DNA of 11,109 nucleotides from Entomomonas sp964395065. Its GTDB lineage: Bacteria; Pseudomonadota; Gammaproteobacteria; Pseudomonadales; Pseudomonadaceae. Where the stretch lies: contig CAYNAM010000083.1 of the NCBI GenBank assembly GCA_964395065.1, positions 1 to 11,109 on the forward strand, written 5' to 3'. Of this stretch, positions 1 through 8,292 are shown piece by piece. The notes below the pieces were generated by a model. That model searched no databases, was not told the DNA's origin, and saw only the letters and a program-made list of their open reading frames with translations. How positions within the stretch are numbered: the stretch's first letter is position 1; every line of letters starts with the position of its first letter. The position numbers and the translations under genes are program-made.

Positions 1-241
1 TTTGTGTCCCTAAATTTAGCATCATCACAACGAAAATGAAGAGTACCATGATGGCACCAGCATAAACAATTATTTCTAAAGCACCTGCGAAGGGGGCGCC
101 AAGGCTGAAGAAGCACATTGAAATAGCTAATAAAGAAACGATTAAATATAAAAGTGCATGCACTGGGCGACTATTAGTAATAACCAACAGTGTCGAAATA
201 ATCGCGATGGCGGATGAAAGATAAAAACAAAATGCTGCCAT
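1..241 (-). CDS. nuoJ: NADH-quinone oxidoreductase subunit J, N-terminal part (cut by window edge)
   Basis: NuoJ is an integral membrane subunit of complex I (the ND6 counterpart) that helps couple quinone reduction to proton translocation. I translated the ATG at 241 and obtained 80 residues before the window ends. They begin MAAFCFYLSSAIAIISTLLV and include the family features NSRPVHALLYL, the hydrophobic stretch after it, FSLGAPFAGALEIIVYAGAI (the pi-bulge helix typical of ND6/NuoJ) and FVVMMLNL. At least two full membrane helices and part of a third are visible. The C-terminal half lies off the left edge. The gene starts 12 bp after the nuoI stop, and its AGGA ribosome site (250-253) directly follows the nuoI stop codon, so the two are probably translated as neighbours of one operon. 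Identity is clear from the conserved segments and from gene order. Confidence 0.95.
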   Translation of the reverse strand, partial: MAAFCFYLSSAIAIISTLLVITNSRPVHALLYLIVSLLAISMCFFSLGAPFAGALEIIVYAGAIMVLFIFVVMMLNLGTQ

Positions 242-253
242 AATCTGTGTCCT

Positions 254-814
254 TTAAGGTAAAAGACTTTTTACGTCAATAGGTTCAGCTTCATTCTTTG
301 CTGCACCTTTGGGTTTGTCTTTAATCGCTTTGCCTGAAAAATTAAAAAATGAATAATTATGATATTTTCCAGGGCCTGAAATTAATAAATCTTCTTTGCC
401 ATAAACCATGTCTTGGCGTTTGAATTCAGCCAGCTCAAAATCAGGTGTTAGCTGAATTGCCGTAGTAGGACACGCCTCTTCACACATCCCACAGAAAATG
501 CAGCGTGAAAAGTTGATGCGGAAAAACTCAGGATACCAACGACCATCTTCACGCTCTGCTTTTTGTAAGGAAATACAACCAACTGGGCAAGCAACTGCGC
601 AGAGATTACACGCAACACAGCGCTCTTCACCTAATTGACCTTCTGGTGCAGGTTCACGTGTTAAAACGATTCGCCCGCGGTAGCGAGGAGGGAGATAAAC
701 TTCTTGTTCAGGATAATTAATCGTATCACGCTTACGAAAAGCGTGGCCAAAAATCATAACGATACTTCTTAGTTGTGTATAAGCACCGTGAATAACATGC
801 CATATATATTTCAT
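254..814 (-). CDS. nuoI: NADH-quinone oxidoreductase subunit I (8Fe ferredoxin-type)
   Basis: This is a peripheral-arm subunit (TYKY counterpart) that carries clusters N6a and N6b and passes electrons from NuoG towards N2 in NuoB. The 186-residue protein, close to the usual 180 or so, has two CxxCxxCxxxCP motifs: C66/C69/C72/C76 and C105/C108/C111/C115. By the family rule, each cluster takes three cysteines from one motif and the last cysteine of the other. The N-terminus (about residues 5-25) is an amphipathic or hydrophobic segment that lies against the membrane arm. The C-terminal tail beyond about residue 150 is lysine-rich and less conserved. It starts 11 bp after nuoH, with an AAGAGAG ribosome site that begins within the nuoH stop codon. 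Confidence 0.97.
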   Translation of the reverse strand: MKYIWHVIHGAYTQLRSIVMIFGHAFRKRDTINYPEQEVYLPPRYRGRIVLTREPAPEGQLGEERCVACNLCAVACPVGCISLQKAEREDGRWYPEFFRINFSRCIFCGMCEEACPTTAIQLTPDFELAEFKRQDMVYGKEDLLISGPGKYHNYSFFNFSGKAIKDKPKGAAKNEAEPIDVKSLLP

Positions 815-825
815 AACAGTCTCTC

Positions 826-1812
826 TTATGCCCCTTGCACTAATAACACAAAAAAGCCAGTTACTAATAAGTTAATTAAGGAAAGAGGCAAACAAAACTT
901 CCACCCAAATAACATTACTTGATCGTAACGTGGTCTAGGTAATGCTGCACGGATAAGGATAAACATCATTACAAAGAATAAAGTTTTAAGTACAAACCAT
1001 ACAATTCCAGGAAGAACAGGGCCATGCCAACCGCCGAAGAAAAGTACAGTAATTAATGATGAAATCAAAACGATTCCAACATACTCGCCTACGAAAAACA
1101 TACCCCATTTCAAACCAGAGTATTCAATATGATAACCATCTGCTAAATCTTGTTCTGCTTCGGGTTGGTCAAAAGGAAAGCGGTGCGTAACCGCAACCCC
1201 AGCAATACAAAATAAGCAAAAGCCAAAAAATTGCGGAACAACAAACCATAGTCCTTGTTGGGCATTCACAATATCATTCATATTAAATGAACCAGCTTGT
1301 AAAACAACACCCATCAGTGCAAGACCTAAAAATACTTCGTAGGAAACGGTTTGTGCTGAGGCTCGTACTGCGCCTAATAATGCAAATTTATTATTGCTTG
1401 ACCAGCCACCAAAAAGTACAGCGTACACTGCAATGCCAGCCATTGCTAAAAAGAATAATAGACCAATGCTTGTGTGGCTAGCTACGCCCCAGTTAGGAGT
1501 AATAGGTACAATAGAAAAGGCAATCAACAATGTACAAATAGAAATAAGTGGAGCAATAGTAAAGATGAGTTTATCTGCAAAAGGAGGAATCCAGTCCTCC
1601 TTAAAGAACATCTTTATCATATCAGCAGCTAATTGCAAGCAACCGAAAGGCCCCACCCGATTAGGACCATAACGATCTTGCCATAGCCCAAGTAGTCGGC
1701 GTTCTATCCAACTGAGTAGTGCTGCAAATACGAATACAACTAACATGATAACAATGGCCTTAATAGAGGCTAAAAGGATCGGTATGATCATGTCATAAGT
1801 TGATGCTTCCAT
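826..1812 (-). CDS. nuoH: NADH-quinone oxidoreductase subunit H (membrane, quinone-site subunit)
   Basis: NuoH (ND1 counterpart) joins the membrane arm to the peripheral arm and forms much of the quinone-binding chamber. The 328-residue product is close to the 325 of E. coli and reads as a multi-pass membrane protein, with eight helices expected for the family. Conserved signatures are present: WIERRLLGLWQDRYGPNRVG (35-54), DMIKMFFKEDW (64-74), GAVRASAQTVSYE (147-159), the acidic loop FDQPEAEQDLADGYHIEYSG (214-233) and LPRPRYDQVM (291-300). The glutamates in the loop and at E37 are those implicated in proton/quinone coupling in the family. The ATG overlaps the nuoG stop by one base (TAATG) and has a perfect AAGGAGG site inside the nuoG end, which settles the start. 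Confidence 0.97.
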   Translation of the reverse strand: MEASTYDMIIPILLASIKAIVIMLVVFVFAALLSWIERRLLGLWQDRYGPNRVGPFGCLQLAADMIKMFFKEDWIPPFADKLIFTIAPLISICTLLIAFSIVPITPNWGVASHTSIGLLFFLAMAGIAVYAVLFGGWSSNNKFALLGAVRASAQTVSYEVFLGLALMGVVLQAGSFNMNDIVNAQQGLWFVVPQFFGFCLFCIAGVAVTHRFPFDQPEAEQDLADGYHIEYSGLKWGMFFVGEYVGIVLISSLITVLFFGGWHGPVLPGIVWFVLKTLFFVMMFILIRAALPRPRYDQVMLFGWKFCLPLSLINLLVTGFFVLLVQGA

Positions 1813-4526
1813 TATTGTGCCTCCTTCTGTAATGTTGCTACATTAGGGATATATTGACCAAATAAATAATTAGGTGCGCAGACAATGCCTACCGGCAAGC
1901 CAATGCTACCTTTTGCTAAACCTGTATTTAAACATACAGATACAGCTATTTCTTTATTGTTGATAGTCAGGTTAATGTGATCGTCTTGTTTTAGACCTAA
2001 TACTGTAGCATCTTCATTATTTAAAGCAATGTAAGGTTTGACCATACGCTCTTTTATTGGTTCTGCTTTAGAGGTCATTTCATCAGAGCCAAATAAATGA
2101 TAAAGGGGAACGATACAATAGCCTTCTTGGTTGTCGGTTTGAACAGTATACCAAGGTAAAAGTTCATTCTTATTCGTTAATAAACGAATACCAGGATCCC
2201 CGGCACGCAATGAACCGCCCACTTCACTTTGAAATTTATTCCACGCTTGTGGTGAGTTCCAACCAGGTGCCCATGCAAATGAAATTTGTTGACGCTCAGC
2301 TGATGTGCCTGCATAACCTTCCATTGAGTAAGTAAAAGCAGTGTCTTGATCTTGTGGAGCTCTAGGTTCATGTACGCTCTTATTTGCTAGCATGGAGGTG
2401 CGGCCACTGTAGCGATGAGGTTCACGTGCCAGTTTTTGCCCCTTAATTCGGAATGAAGCATCGGGCGCGGCGTCTTTAATCCCTGCTAAAATAGGGAATT
2501 GCGTCGCACATGCAGAGGTTACATGATCTAGGAGTGTCCAATCAACAGCTTTATTTTCTATTGTGCTGTGAATTGCATGCATCCAACGCCAACTTTCTTT
2601 AACACAGTTGTCTGCATTGTAGTAAGTTGGATCAAATACTTGGAAGAATCGTTGTGCACGACCTTCCTGGCTAACTACAGTCCCATCGCCTTCAGCAAAA
2701 GAGGAGGCTGAAAGAAGGAGGTCTGCCTTAGCGGCAGTATCTGTAAGTTGGTGGTCAATAACTAATACCGATTTTGCTTGTTCTAGGAGACAGTCAACTT
2801 GTTTAGCATCTGCTCGACGATAGAGATCATTTTCTAAGATGACCACAACATCAGCCAATTGGTCAGAAATGGCATTAAATCCATCTTCTAAGGATTTATT
2901 AGCCATTAAGGCTAGACCAACACTGTTTACTTCTGGGAAAACAAAGCTTAATGAGGCTTCTTTTTGTTGAAGCTTCAGTGCATTAGCAATGTTAGCGGTT
3001 GCTTCTAATAATGCTTTAGAGCCTAAAGAGCAGCCAGAAATAAGTAATGGCTTTTTAGCGGCTAATAATGCTTGTGCAATGTGTTTTGCTCTATCTTGTA
3101 ATTCAGCTGTAATGTCATTAACCGCGGGAGCTGAAGTATCTAGCTCATGAGCAACTGCGCAAGCAAGTTTTATTAGCTCGTTAGGAGTTGCTTGAATAGA
3201 TGTTTCAGCAATATCATCTAATCGTGTATTGGCTACACTAGCAATAAATAGTGGGTGTTTAGCATTTTGCCCAATATTTTTTACAGCTGCTGCAAGCCAA
3301 GGTTGAACACCAAATTTTTCAGACATTTCAACTGCTTTGCCTTTAACGGCTTGACGTACTGCCAATGCAAGGCGGGCAGAGGTCTGCGTTAAGTCTTCAC
3401 CTAAAATGAAGACAGCATCATGCTTTTCAATTTCGGTGATGGTTGGAGTTGGTAATGGGCCTTCTTGCATTATTTTGATTGCAAGGTTAATGCATTCTAA
3501 TTCTTTGGCAGCAATACCTGTTGAAAAATTATCATAGCCTACTAATTGGCTTAAAGCATAGTTACTTTCTAAGCTAGCACGTGGAGAACCAATTCCCAAT
3601 ACTTTTTGGTTTTTTAATAAGTCAGCAGCTTGATCCAATGCTTGATCAATGGTTAGCAGTTTTTGTTGTTTAACTAAGATTGGTTGTAAAGGACGGTCTT
3701 TTACGTTGGTATAACCGTATCCGAAACGACCACGATCGCAAAGGAAATAGCGATTGACTTCACCATTATAGCGATTTTCGATGCGTCTTATTTCACCATA
3801 GCGCTCACCCGCTGAAGTGTTACAACCCGAGGCACATCCTTGGCAAATACTAGGTGCAAATTGCATGTCCCACTTACGGGTGTAGTGGTCAGAGTGGGTT
3901 TTATCTGTGAATACACCGGTAGGACAAACTTCTGTCAAGTTGCCTGAAAACTCACTTTCTAAGCAACCATCTTCAACGCGACCAAAATAAACATGATTAT
4001 GTGCACCGAAGACACCAAGATCTTTACCGTCTGCGTAATCATTATAATAGCGAACGCAACGATAACAAGCAATGCAACGATTCATTTCATGATTAATGAA
4101 TGGCCCTAAATATTGATTATGGTGAGTACGTTTATTAAAGCGATAGCGACGTTTGCTATGACCTGTCATGACTGTCATATCTTGTAAATGACAATGTCCT
4201 CCTTCTTCACAAACAGGGCAATCATGAGGGTGATTAGTCATTAACCATTCGATGACACTTTCACGGAACTTCTTGGCTTCTTCATCTTCAATTGAGATAA
4301 TTGTGCCTTCCGTAACTGGTGTCATGCATGACATGACTAAACGACCTGCTTTGTCGTCAGCATCTTTATATTGCTTAATAGTGCAGGCACGACAAGAGCC
4401 TACACTACCTAATGCAGGATGCCAGCAAAAGTAGGGGATATCAAGCCCAAGAGACAAACAAGCTTGTAAAAGATTATCTGCTCCGTTAACTTCGTATTCT
4501 TTACCGTCTACATGGATAATGGCCAT
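1812..4526 (-). CDS. nuoG: NADH-quinone oxidoreductase subunit G (iron-sulfur, molybdopterin-oxidoreductase fold)
   Basis: This is the largest complex I subunit; it carries electrons from NuoF to NuoI. At 904 residues it matches the enterobacterial/Pseudomonas length. The N-terminal 2Fe-2S ferredoxin domain has ligands C34, C45, C48 and C67 (N1b). The His/3Cys site H99, C103, C106, C112 is N5. C151, C154, C157 with C201 is N4. C228, C231, C235 with C263 is the additional N7 site, which only some bacteria keep. From about residue 220 onward the fold is that of molybdopterin oxidoreductases, including EGDGTVVSQEGRAQRF (610-625), but in complex I this domain has lost its cofactor. The gene follows a 97-bp spacer after nuoF and has only a weak ribosome site (purine-rich AAGAA/TAAG). 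No in-frame upstream start exists before a TGA at 4551-4553, so ATG 4526 is the start. Confidence 0.97.
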   Translation of the reverse strand: MAIIHVDGKEYEVNGADNLLQACLSLGLDIPYFCWHPALGSVGSCRACTIKQYKDADDKAGRLVMSCMTPVTEGTIISIEDEEAKKFRESVIEWLMTNHPHDCPVCEEGGHCHLQDMTVMTGHSKRRYRFNKRTHHNQYLGPFINHEMNRCIACYRCVRYYNDYADGKDLGVFGAHNHVYFGRVEDGCLESEFSGNLTEVCPTGVFTDKTHSDHYTRKWDMQFAPSICQGCASGCNTSAGERYGEIRRIENRYNGEVNRYFLCDRGRFGYGYTNVKDRPLQPILVKQQKLLTIDQALDQAADLLKNQKVLGIGSPRASLESNYALSQLVGYDNFSTGIAAKELECINLAIKIMQEGPLPTPTITEIEKHDAVFILGEDLTQTSARLALAVRQAVKGKAVEMSEKFGVQPWLAAAVKNIGQNAKHPLFIASVANTRLDDIAETSIQATPNELIKLACAVAHELDTSAPAVNDITAELQDRAKHIAQALLAAKKPLLISGCSLGSKALLEATANIANALKLQQKEASLSFVFPEVNSVGLALMANKSLEDGFNAISDQLADVVVILENDLYRRADAKQVDCLLEQAKSVLVIDHQLTDTAAKADLLLSASSFAEGDGTVVSQEGRAQRFFQVFDPTYYNADNCVKESWRWMHAIHSTIENKAVDWTLLDHVTSACATQFPILAGIKDAAPDASFRIKGQKLAREPHRYSGRTSMLANKSVHEPRAPQDQDTAFTYSMEGYAGTSAERQQISFAWAPGWNSPQAWNKFQSEVGGSLRAGDPGIRLLTNKNELLPWYTVQTDNQEGYCIVPLYHLFGSDEMTSKAEPIKERMVKPYIALNNEDATVLGLKQDDHINLTINNKEIAVSVCLNTGLAKGSIGLPVGIVCAPNYLFGQYIPNVATLQKEAQ
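1820..1826 (-). promoter_or_regulatory. Strong ribosome binding site of nuoH
   Basis: AAGGAGG on the minus strand, 7 bases before the nuoH ATG, lies inside the last codons of nuoG. Because the nuoG stop and nuoH start share a base (TAATG), both reinitiation by ribosomes finishing nuoG and independent loading at this site are plausible. It is the most complete Shine-Dalgarno match I saw in the operon. Confidence 0.8.
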
Positions 4527-4531
4527 GGTTC

Positions 4532-4546
4532 TTATTTCTTCATCAT
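4532..4546 (-). other. Four-codon ORF (MMKK) just ahead of nuoG
   Basis: On the minus strand ATG ATG AAG AAA TAA ends 5 bases before the nuoG start codon. A GGTGAG sequence (4550-4555) lies 3 bases before the first ATG and 6 before the second, so weak ribosome loading is conceivable. It could act by feeding terminating ribosomes to nuoG, whose own ribosome site is poor. A four-codon ORF in AT-rich DNA can easily be chance, and this is a possibility only. Confidence 0.15.
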
Positions 4547-4549
4547 TTG

Positions 4550-4563
4550 CTCACCAAGGTGAG
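4550..4563 (-). repeat. Short inverted repeat (hairpin) before nuoG
   Basis: CTCACC and GGTGAG flank two bases, giving a compact hairpin of about 5-6 bp rich in G/C, unlike the surrounding AT-rich spacer. In the mRNA it lies 24 bases ahead of the nuoG start and covers the GGTGAG that could load ribosomes for the tiny ORF. There is no U-run after it, so it is not a terminator. A role in mRNA stability or in the relative yield of NuoG is possible but unproven. Confidence 0.35.
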
Positions 4564-4587
4564 ACTGGCTTAATGGAAAAATTATTT

Positions 4588-4618
4588 TTACTATTGTATA
4601 TCAAATACTCAATAGTAA
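4588..4618 (-). repeat. 9-bp perfect inverted repeat, terminator-like, between nuoF and nuoG
   Basis: The arms TTACTATTG and CAATAGTAA (4610-4618 and 4588-4596) are perfectly complementary with a 13-base loop. The 3' arm is followed after six bases by a run of five U in the mRNA (4577-4581). It starts six bases after the nuoF stop. The stem has only two G/C pairs, so it would be weak: a leaky attenuator or a 3'-end stabilising structure fits better than a full terminator, since nuoG-J must be transcribed downstream. Confidence 0.4.
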
Positions 4619-4623
4619 TCGTT

Positions 4624-5952
4624 TTATAATATAGGTAATTGCTGCTCTGCAATTCCTGCTTCAAACTCACTTCTAAAATACTTAATAGCAGTTGCAAGTG
4701 GCTCAGAAGCACCAGGGGCATGCGCACAGAAGCTTAACCCGGGACCTATTTGATGAGCGAGCTCGCTAAGTAGCTTGACATCATCCGCTTCACCTTGTTT
4801 CTTTTTGAGGGCTGCTAGTATTTTAACAGTCCAAGGTAGACCATCACGACAAGGTGCGCACCATCCACAAGATTCACGAGCGAAAAATGTTTCCATATTA
4901 TGTAATAAGGAAACCATATCAATCGTGTTATCTACTGCCATTGCAAGTCCAGTACCCATACGAGTACCTACTTTAGCAATGCCACCTGAGTACATTTGTG
5001 CTGTTAAATGCTCGGGTAGTAAAAATCCGGTTCCTGCTCCACCCGGTTGCCATGCTTTTAACGTGTAGCCATCTTTCATGCCACCAGCATAGTCTTCTAA
5101 TAATTCTTTAGCTGTGATACCGAAAGGTACTTCCCAGATACCTGGATTGTTTACCTTGCCAGAGAATCCCATCAGTTTGGTACCCATGTCTTCACTGCCT
5201 TCTTTCGCCAGTGATTTGTACCATTCAACACCACGTTCGATAATTGCAGGAACATTACAGAGTGTTTCAACATTGTTTACACAACTTGGTTTTCCCCATA
5301 CGCCAACGGTTGCAGGAAATGGCGGTTTTGAGCGTGGGTTTGCTCGACGACCTTCTAATGAGTTAATAAGTGCAGTTTCTTCACCACAAATATAACGTCC
5401 TGCTCCTGTATGAACAAAAAGTTCAAAATTAAAGCCACTACCAAAGATATTTTTACCTAGCAATCCTGCTTGCTTGGCTTCTGCTATGGCTTTGTTTAAA
5501 TTAGCGGCAGCATCGACATACTCGCCACGTAGGAATATATAGCCACGATAAGCTTTTAATGCGTAGGCTGCAATCAACATACCCTCAACAAGTAGATGGG
5601 GCTCTTGCTCCATGAGGAGTCTATCTTTCCATGTGTTTGGTTCCATTTCATCCGCATTACAGAGTAGGTAGCGAATGTTAAGTGTTTCATCTTTGGGCAT
5701 TAAGCCCCATTTGACACCCGTTGGAAAGCCTGCACCACCACGCCCTTTAAGCCCAGCATCTTTAACTTGTTGGACTACATCATCTTTTGATAAAGAGGTA
5801 AGCGCTTTACGAGCAGCTTCGTAACCTTTCTTTTGCTTATATTCATCTAACCAAATAGCCTCGCCATCCTCTCTTAGACGCCACGTTAATGGGTGGGTTT
5901 CGTAGCTGCGAGCGGATGTGTTAATAGGTCCGATGGAGGTTAGTTTTTTCAT
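4624..5952 (-). CDS. nuoF: NADH-quinone oxidoreductase subunit F (NADH/FMN-binding)
   Basis: NuoF is the entry point of complex I: it binds NADH and FMN and passes electrons to cluster N3. The 442-residue protein (E. coli about 445) shows the glycine-rich nucleotide loop GRGGAGFPTGVKW (70-82), the FMN/NADH segment LLCNADEMEP (96-105), HTGAGRYICGEETALINSLE (181-200) and the N3 ligands C362, C365, C368 in SCGWCAPCRDG plus C409 near the C-terminus. The start ATG overlaps the nuoE stop (ATGA), and a GGAGG site (5960-5964) lies 7 bases upstream, so translation coupled to NuoE, its direct structural partner, is likely. It is followed by the longest spacer inside the operon. Confidence 0.97.
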   Translation of the reverse strand: MKKLTSIGPINTSARSYETHPLTWRLREDGEAIWLDEYKQKKGYEAARKALTSLSKDDVVQQVKDAGLKGRGGAGFPTGVKWGLMPKDETLNIRYLLCNADEMEPNTWKDRLLMEQEPHLLVEGMLIAAYALKAYRGYIFLRGEYVDAAANLNKAIAEAKQAGLLGKNIFGSGFNFELFVHTGAGRYICGEETALINSLEGRRANPRSKPPFPATVGVWGKPSCVNNVETLCNVPAIIERGVEWYKSLAKEGSEDMGTKLMGFSGKVNNPGIWEVPFGITAKELLEDYAGGMKDGYTLKAWQPGGAGTGFLLPEHLTAQMYSGGIAKVGTRMGTGLAMAVDNTIDMVSLLHNMETFFARESCGWCAPCRDGLPWTVKILAALKKKQGEADDVKLLSELAHQIGPGLSFCAHAPGASEPLATAIKYFRSEFEAGIAEQQLPIL

Positions 5953-6461
5953 TTATAAGCCTCCAAAATTTCACCAACTGTTTCTGGGGTTAAATTACCA
6001 TAGGTATCATCATCAACCATCATAGCAGGCGCTTTATCACAATTGCCTAAACAACAAACAGGCAAAAGGGTATAGCGTTTGTCATCGGATGTTTGACCTA
6101 TGTCTGCATTGATTTTCTTTTTTATTGACTCAAGAACAGGATCATGACCAGCCATAAAACACACCATGCTATCACACACACGAATAATATGTCTGCCTAC
6201 TTCTTGGCGGAAAATTTGGCTATAGAATGTAGCAACCCCTTCAACATCTGCTGCACTGATACCAATAATATTGGCGATATAATTAATGGCTTCGTCAGGT
6301 ACCCATCCATGATGCTTTTGAACCATTTTTAATGCTTCAATAGAAGCTGCACGCGCGTCTTCATAGTGATGCATTTCTTGCTCAATAGCTGCTTTCAAAG
6401 CTGCTGTTGGCTCAAAAGGTTTGATCGGTTTACGGTCTGTTTGAATTATTTGATCTTTCAT
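5949..6461 (-). CDS. nuoE: NADH-quinone oxidoreductase subunit E (2Fe-2S, thioredoxin-like)
   Basis: NuoE (24-kDa counterpart) sits beside NuoF and holds the off-pathway 2Fe-2S cluster N1a. The 170-residue protein begins with a helical region (about 20-75, with KMVQKHHGWVPDEAINYIA) and then a thioredoxin-like domain with ligands C96 and C101 (CDSMVC) and C137 and C141 in LPVCCLGNC, the usual C-x4-C and C-x3-C spacing. C136 is a neighbouring non-ligand cysteine, as is common in the family. The gene begins 2 bp after the nuoCD stop and overlaps nuoF by 4 bp, which is typical of subunits made in a fixed ratio. Confidence 0.97.
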   Translation of the reverse strand: MKDQIIQTDRKPIKPFEPTAALKAAIEQEMHHYEDARAASIEALKMVQKHHGWVPDEAINYIANIIGISAADVEGVATFYSQIFRQEVGRHIIRVCDSMVCFMAGHDPVLESIKKKINADIGQTSDDKRYTLLPVCCLGNCDKAPAMMVDDDTYGNLTPETVGEILEAYK

Positions 6462-6463
6462 TG

Positions 6464-8260
6464 TTAACGGTCCACGTCTGCCATAACAAAGTCAATACTA
6501 CCTAGATAAGCAATAAGGTCTGACACTAAGCTACCACGAATAACGGATGGTATTTGTTGCAAGTGAGCAAAGCTTGGCGTTCTGATACGCGTACGATAAC
6601 TCATTGTGCTGCCATCGCTAGTTAAATAGTAGCTGTTGATTCCTTTAGTTGCTTCAATCATTTGGAATGATTCGTTATGTGGCATTACAGGGCCCCACGA
6701 TACTTGTAAGAAGTGGGTGATGAGTGTTTCAATATGTTGTAATGTGCGCTCTTTAGGCGGTGGTGTTGTTAAAGGGTGATCTGCTTTATAAGGGCCAGAG
6801 GGCATATTCTTTAAGCATTGAGTGATGATTTTAGTGCTTTCACGCATCTCTTCAACTTTTACCATCATGCGGTCGTAGACATCACCATTATTAGCCAGAG
6901 GAACTTCAAATTCAAAGTTTTCGTAACCTGAGTAGGGACGTGCTTTTCGCACATCAAAGTCAAAACCTGTTGCTCGTAATCCTGCTCCAGTGATACCCCA
7001 TTCTAAAGCTTCTTTGGTGTTATATTGTGCTACACCTTTAGTACGGCCTATGGTGATGCTGTTAGATAAACAGGCTTTCTGGTATTCATCAAGGCGTTTA
7101 GGGAACCAGTCAATAAATGTTTGTACTAGACGATCCCAACCATTAGGTAAGTCATGAGCAACACCACCAATACGGAACCATGCAGGATGCATACGAAAGC
7201 CAGTAATAGCTTCTACAACATCATAAGCTTTTTGGCGGTCGGTAAAGGTATAGAATACAGGTGACATGGCCCCAATATCTTGTACCATAGTTCCTAAGAA
7301 TAACAAATGGTTTAAGATTCGGAAGAATTCTGCCATCATTACGCGTATGCAATTAACACGATCAGGTACAGTGATTCCAGCCAGCTTTTCTACCGCAAGT
7401 ACGTAGGGGAGGTTGTTCATTACTCCGCCAAGGTAGTCGATGCGATCAGTATAGGGAATATAACTATGCCAAGATTGGCGTTCAGCCATTTTCTCAGCAC
7501 CACGATGGTGATAACCAATCTCGGGGACGCAGTCTAAAATATTTTCGCCATCAAGTTGTAATACTAAGCGGAATGCACCATGAGCAGATGGATGGTTAGG
7601 TCCAACGTTTAGAAACATGTAATCGTAGTTTTCATCATGTGTTGTCATTCCCCAGTCTTCGGGTTTGAAACGCATGGCTTCTTGTTCACGGATTTGCTTA
7701 GCTACGGTTAGCTGAAATGGTTCTTGCTCTGTAGCTCTTGCTGGATAGTCTTTGCGAAGGGGGTGTCCTTCCCAAGTGGGAGGGAGTAGCATTCTAAATA
7801 GGCGAGGGTGACCTTTAAAGTGAATACCATATAGGTCATAAACTTCACGCTCATACCAGTTCGCATTAGGCCATATAGGTATCAGCGTTGGCACATTTAA
7901 ATCGCCATCAAGTAAAGGAACTTTAATAATAATATCACTATTACGTTCCATGGATATGAGATGGTAAAAAACCGTAAAGTCTGCGTCAGGTTGTCCTTCA
8001 CGATGTGTTTTTAGGCGCTCATCAATCCCGTGTAGGTCATATAGCATGACATATGGACGAGGCGATTCGCGTAGAAAACGCATCACTTCCATTAGGCGTT
8101 CACGCGTTACCCATACAATAGGGCAACCTACCTTGGTTTGGGGTTGAATCGTTAGCGCTTGATCACCAAAGCGAGTGAGTAACTCAGCTACAACTTCTTG
8201 GTCATCAGCCTTGTAAGGCGGTACGGTCATCGCCATTTTTAGTGTCATAGTTTCAGCCAC
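6464..8260 (-). CDS. nuoCD: NADH-quinone oxidoreductase fused subunit C/D (quinone-site subunit)
   Basis: This single chain combines NuoC (30-kDa counterpart, about residues 1-190) and NuoD (49-kDa counterpart, about 205-598); the fusion is known in enterobacteria and Pseudomonas. The NuoC part carries the signature NWYEREVYDLYGIHFKGHP (134-152). The NuoD part has NVGPNHPSAHGAFR (218-231) with H223 and H227 lining the quinone pocket, EIGYHHRGAEK (247-257), Y276 in RIDYLGGVMNN, and the family end DFVMADVDR. NuoD descends from the nickel-hydrogenase large subunit but keeps no nickel site. The start is uncertain: the longest frame opens with GTG at 8260, directly after an in-frame TAA, while ATG codons lie at 8248, 8236 and 8230; none has a convincing Shine-Dalgarno. 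The ends of both domains are complete either way. Confidence 0.96.
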   Translation of the reverse strand: MAETMTLKMAMTVPPYKADDQEVVAELLTRFGDQALTIQPQTKVGCPIVWVTRERLMEVMRFLRESPRPYVMLYDLHGIDERLKTHREGQPDADFTVFYHLISMERNSDIIIKVPLLDGDLNVPTLIPIWPNANWYEREVYDLYGIHFKGHPRLFRMLLPPTWEGHPLRKDYPARATEQEPFQLTVAKQIREQEAMRFKPEDWGMTTHDENYDYMFLNVGPNHPSAHGAFRLVLQLDGENILDCVPEIGYHHRGAEKMAERQSWHSYIPYTDRIDYLGGVMNNLPYVLAVEKLAGITVPDRVNCIRVMMAEFFRILNHLLFLGTMVQDIGAMSPVFYTFTDRQKAYDVVEAITGFRMHPAWFRIGGVAHDLPNGWDRLVQTFIDWFPKRLDEYQKACLSNSITIGRTKGVAQYNTKEALEWGITGAGLRATGFDFDVRKARPYSGYENFEFEVPLANNGDVYDRMMVKVEEMRESTKIITQCLKNMPSGPYKADHPLTTPPPKERTLQHIETLITHFLQVSWGPVMPHNESFQMIEATKGINSYYLTSDGSTMSYRTRIRTPSFAHLQQIPSVIRGSLVSDLIAYLGSIDFVMADVDR

Positions 8261-8292
8261 TTAATAGTCTAAATCACAGTTAATAATAAGTT

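Noticed and set aside
1287..1672. Overlapping plus-strand open frames opposite nuoH
   Set aside because: The nuoH frame is intact and conserved along its full length here; the opposite-strand frames have no recognisable protein features.
2400..3700. Divergent molybdopterin-type region of NuoG as a possible separate enzyme
   Set aside because: It is continuous with the iron-sulfur N-terminus, total length fits the family and this domain is known to be cofactor-free and variable in complex I.
4775..5395. Two plus-strand open frames of 97 and 93 codons opposite nuoF
   Set aside because: They lie wholly within the well-identified nuoF on the other strand, show no family motif and read as low-complexity complements of its codons. 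They are shadows.
5949..5952. Possible frameshift between nuoE and nuoF
   Set aside because: The 4-bp ATGA overlap with a GGAGG site 7 bases before the nuoF ATG is ordinary stop/start coupling, and both proteins are full length.
6464..8260. nuoC-nuoD fusion as a novelty
   Set aside because: Fused NuoCD is the established form in enterobacteria and Pseudomonas, so it is informative for lineage but not new.
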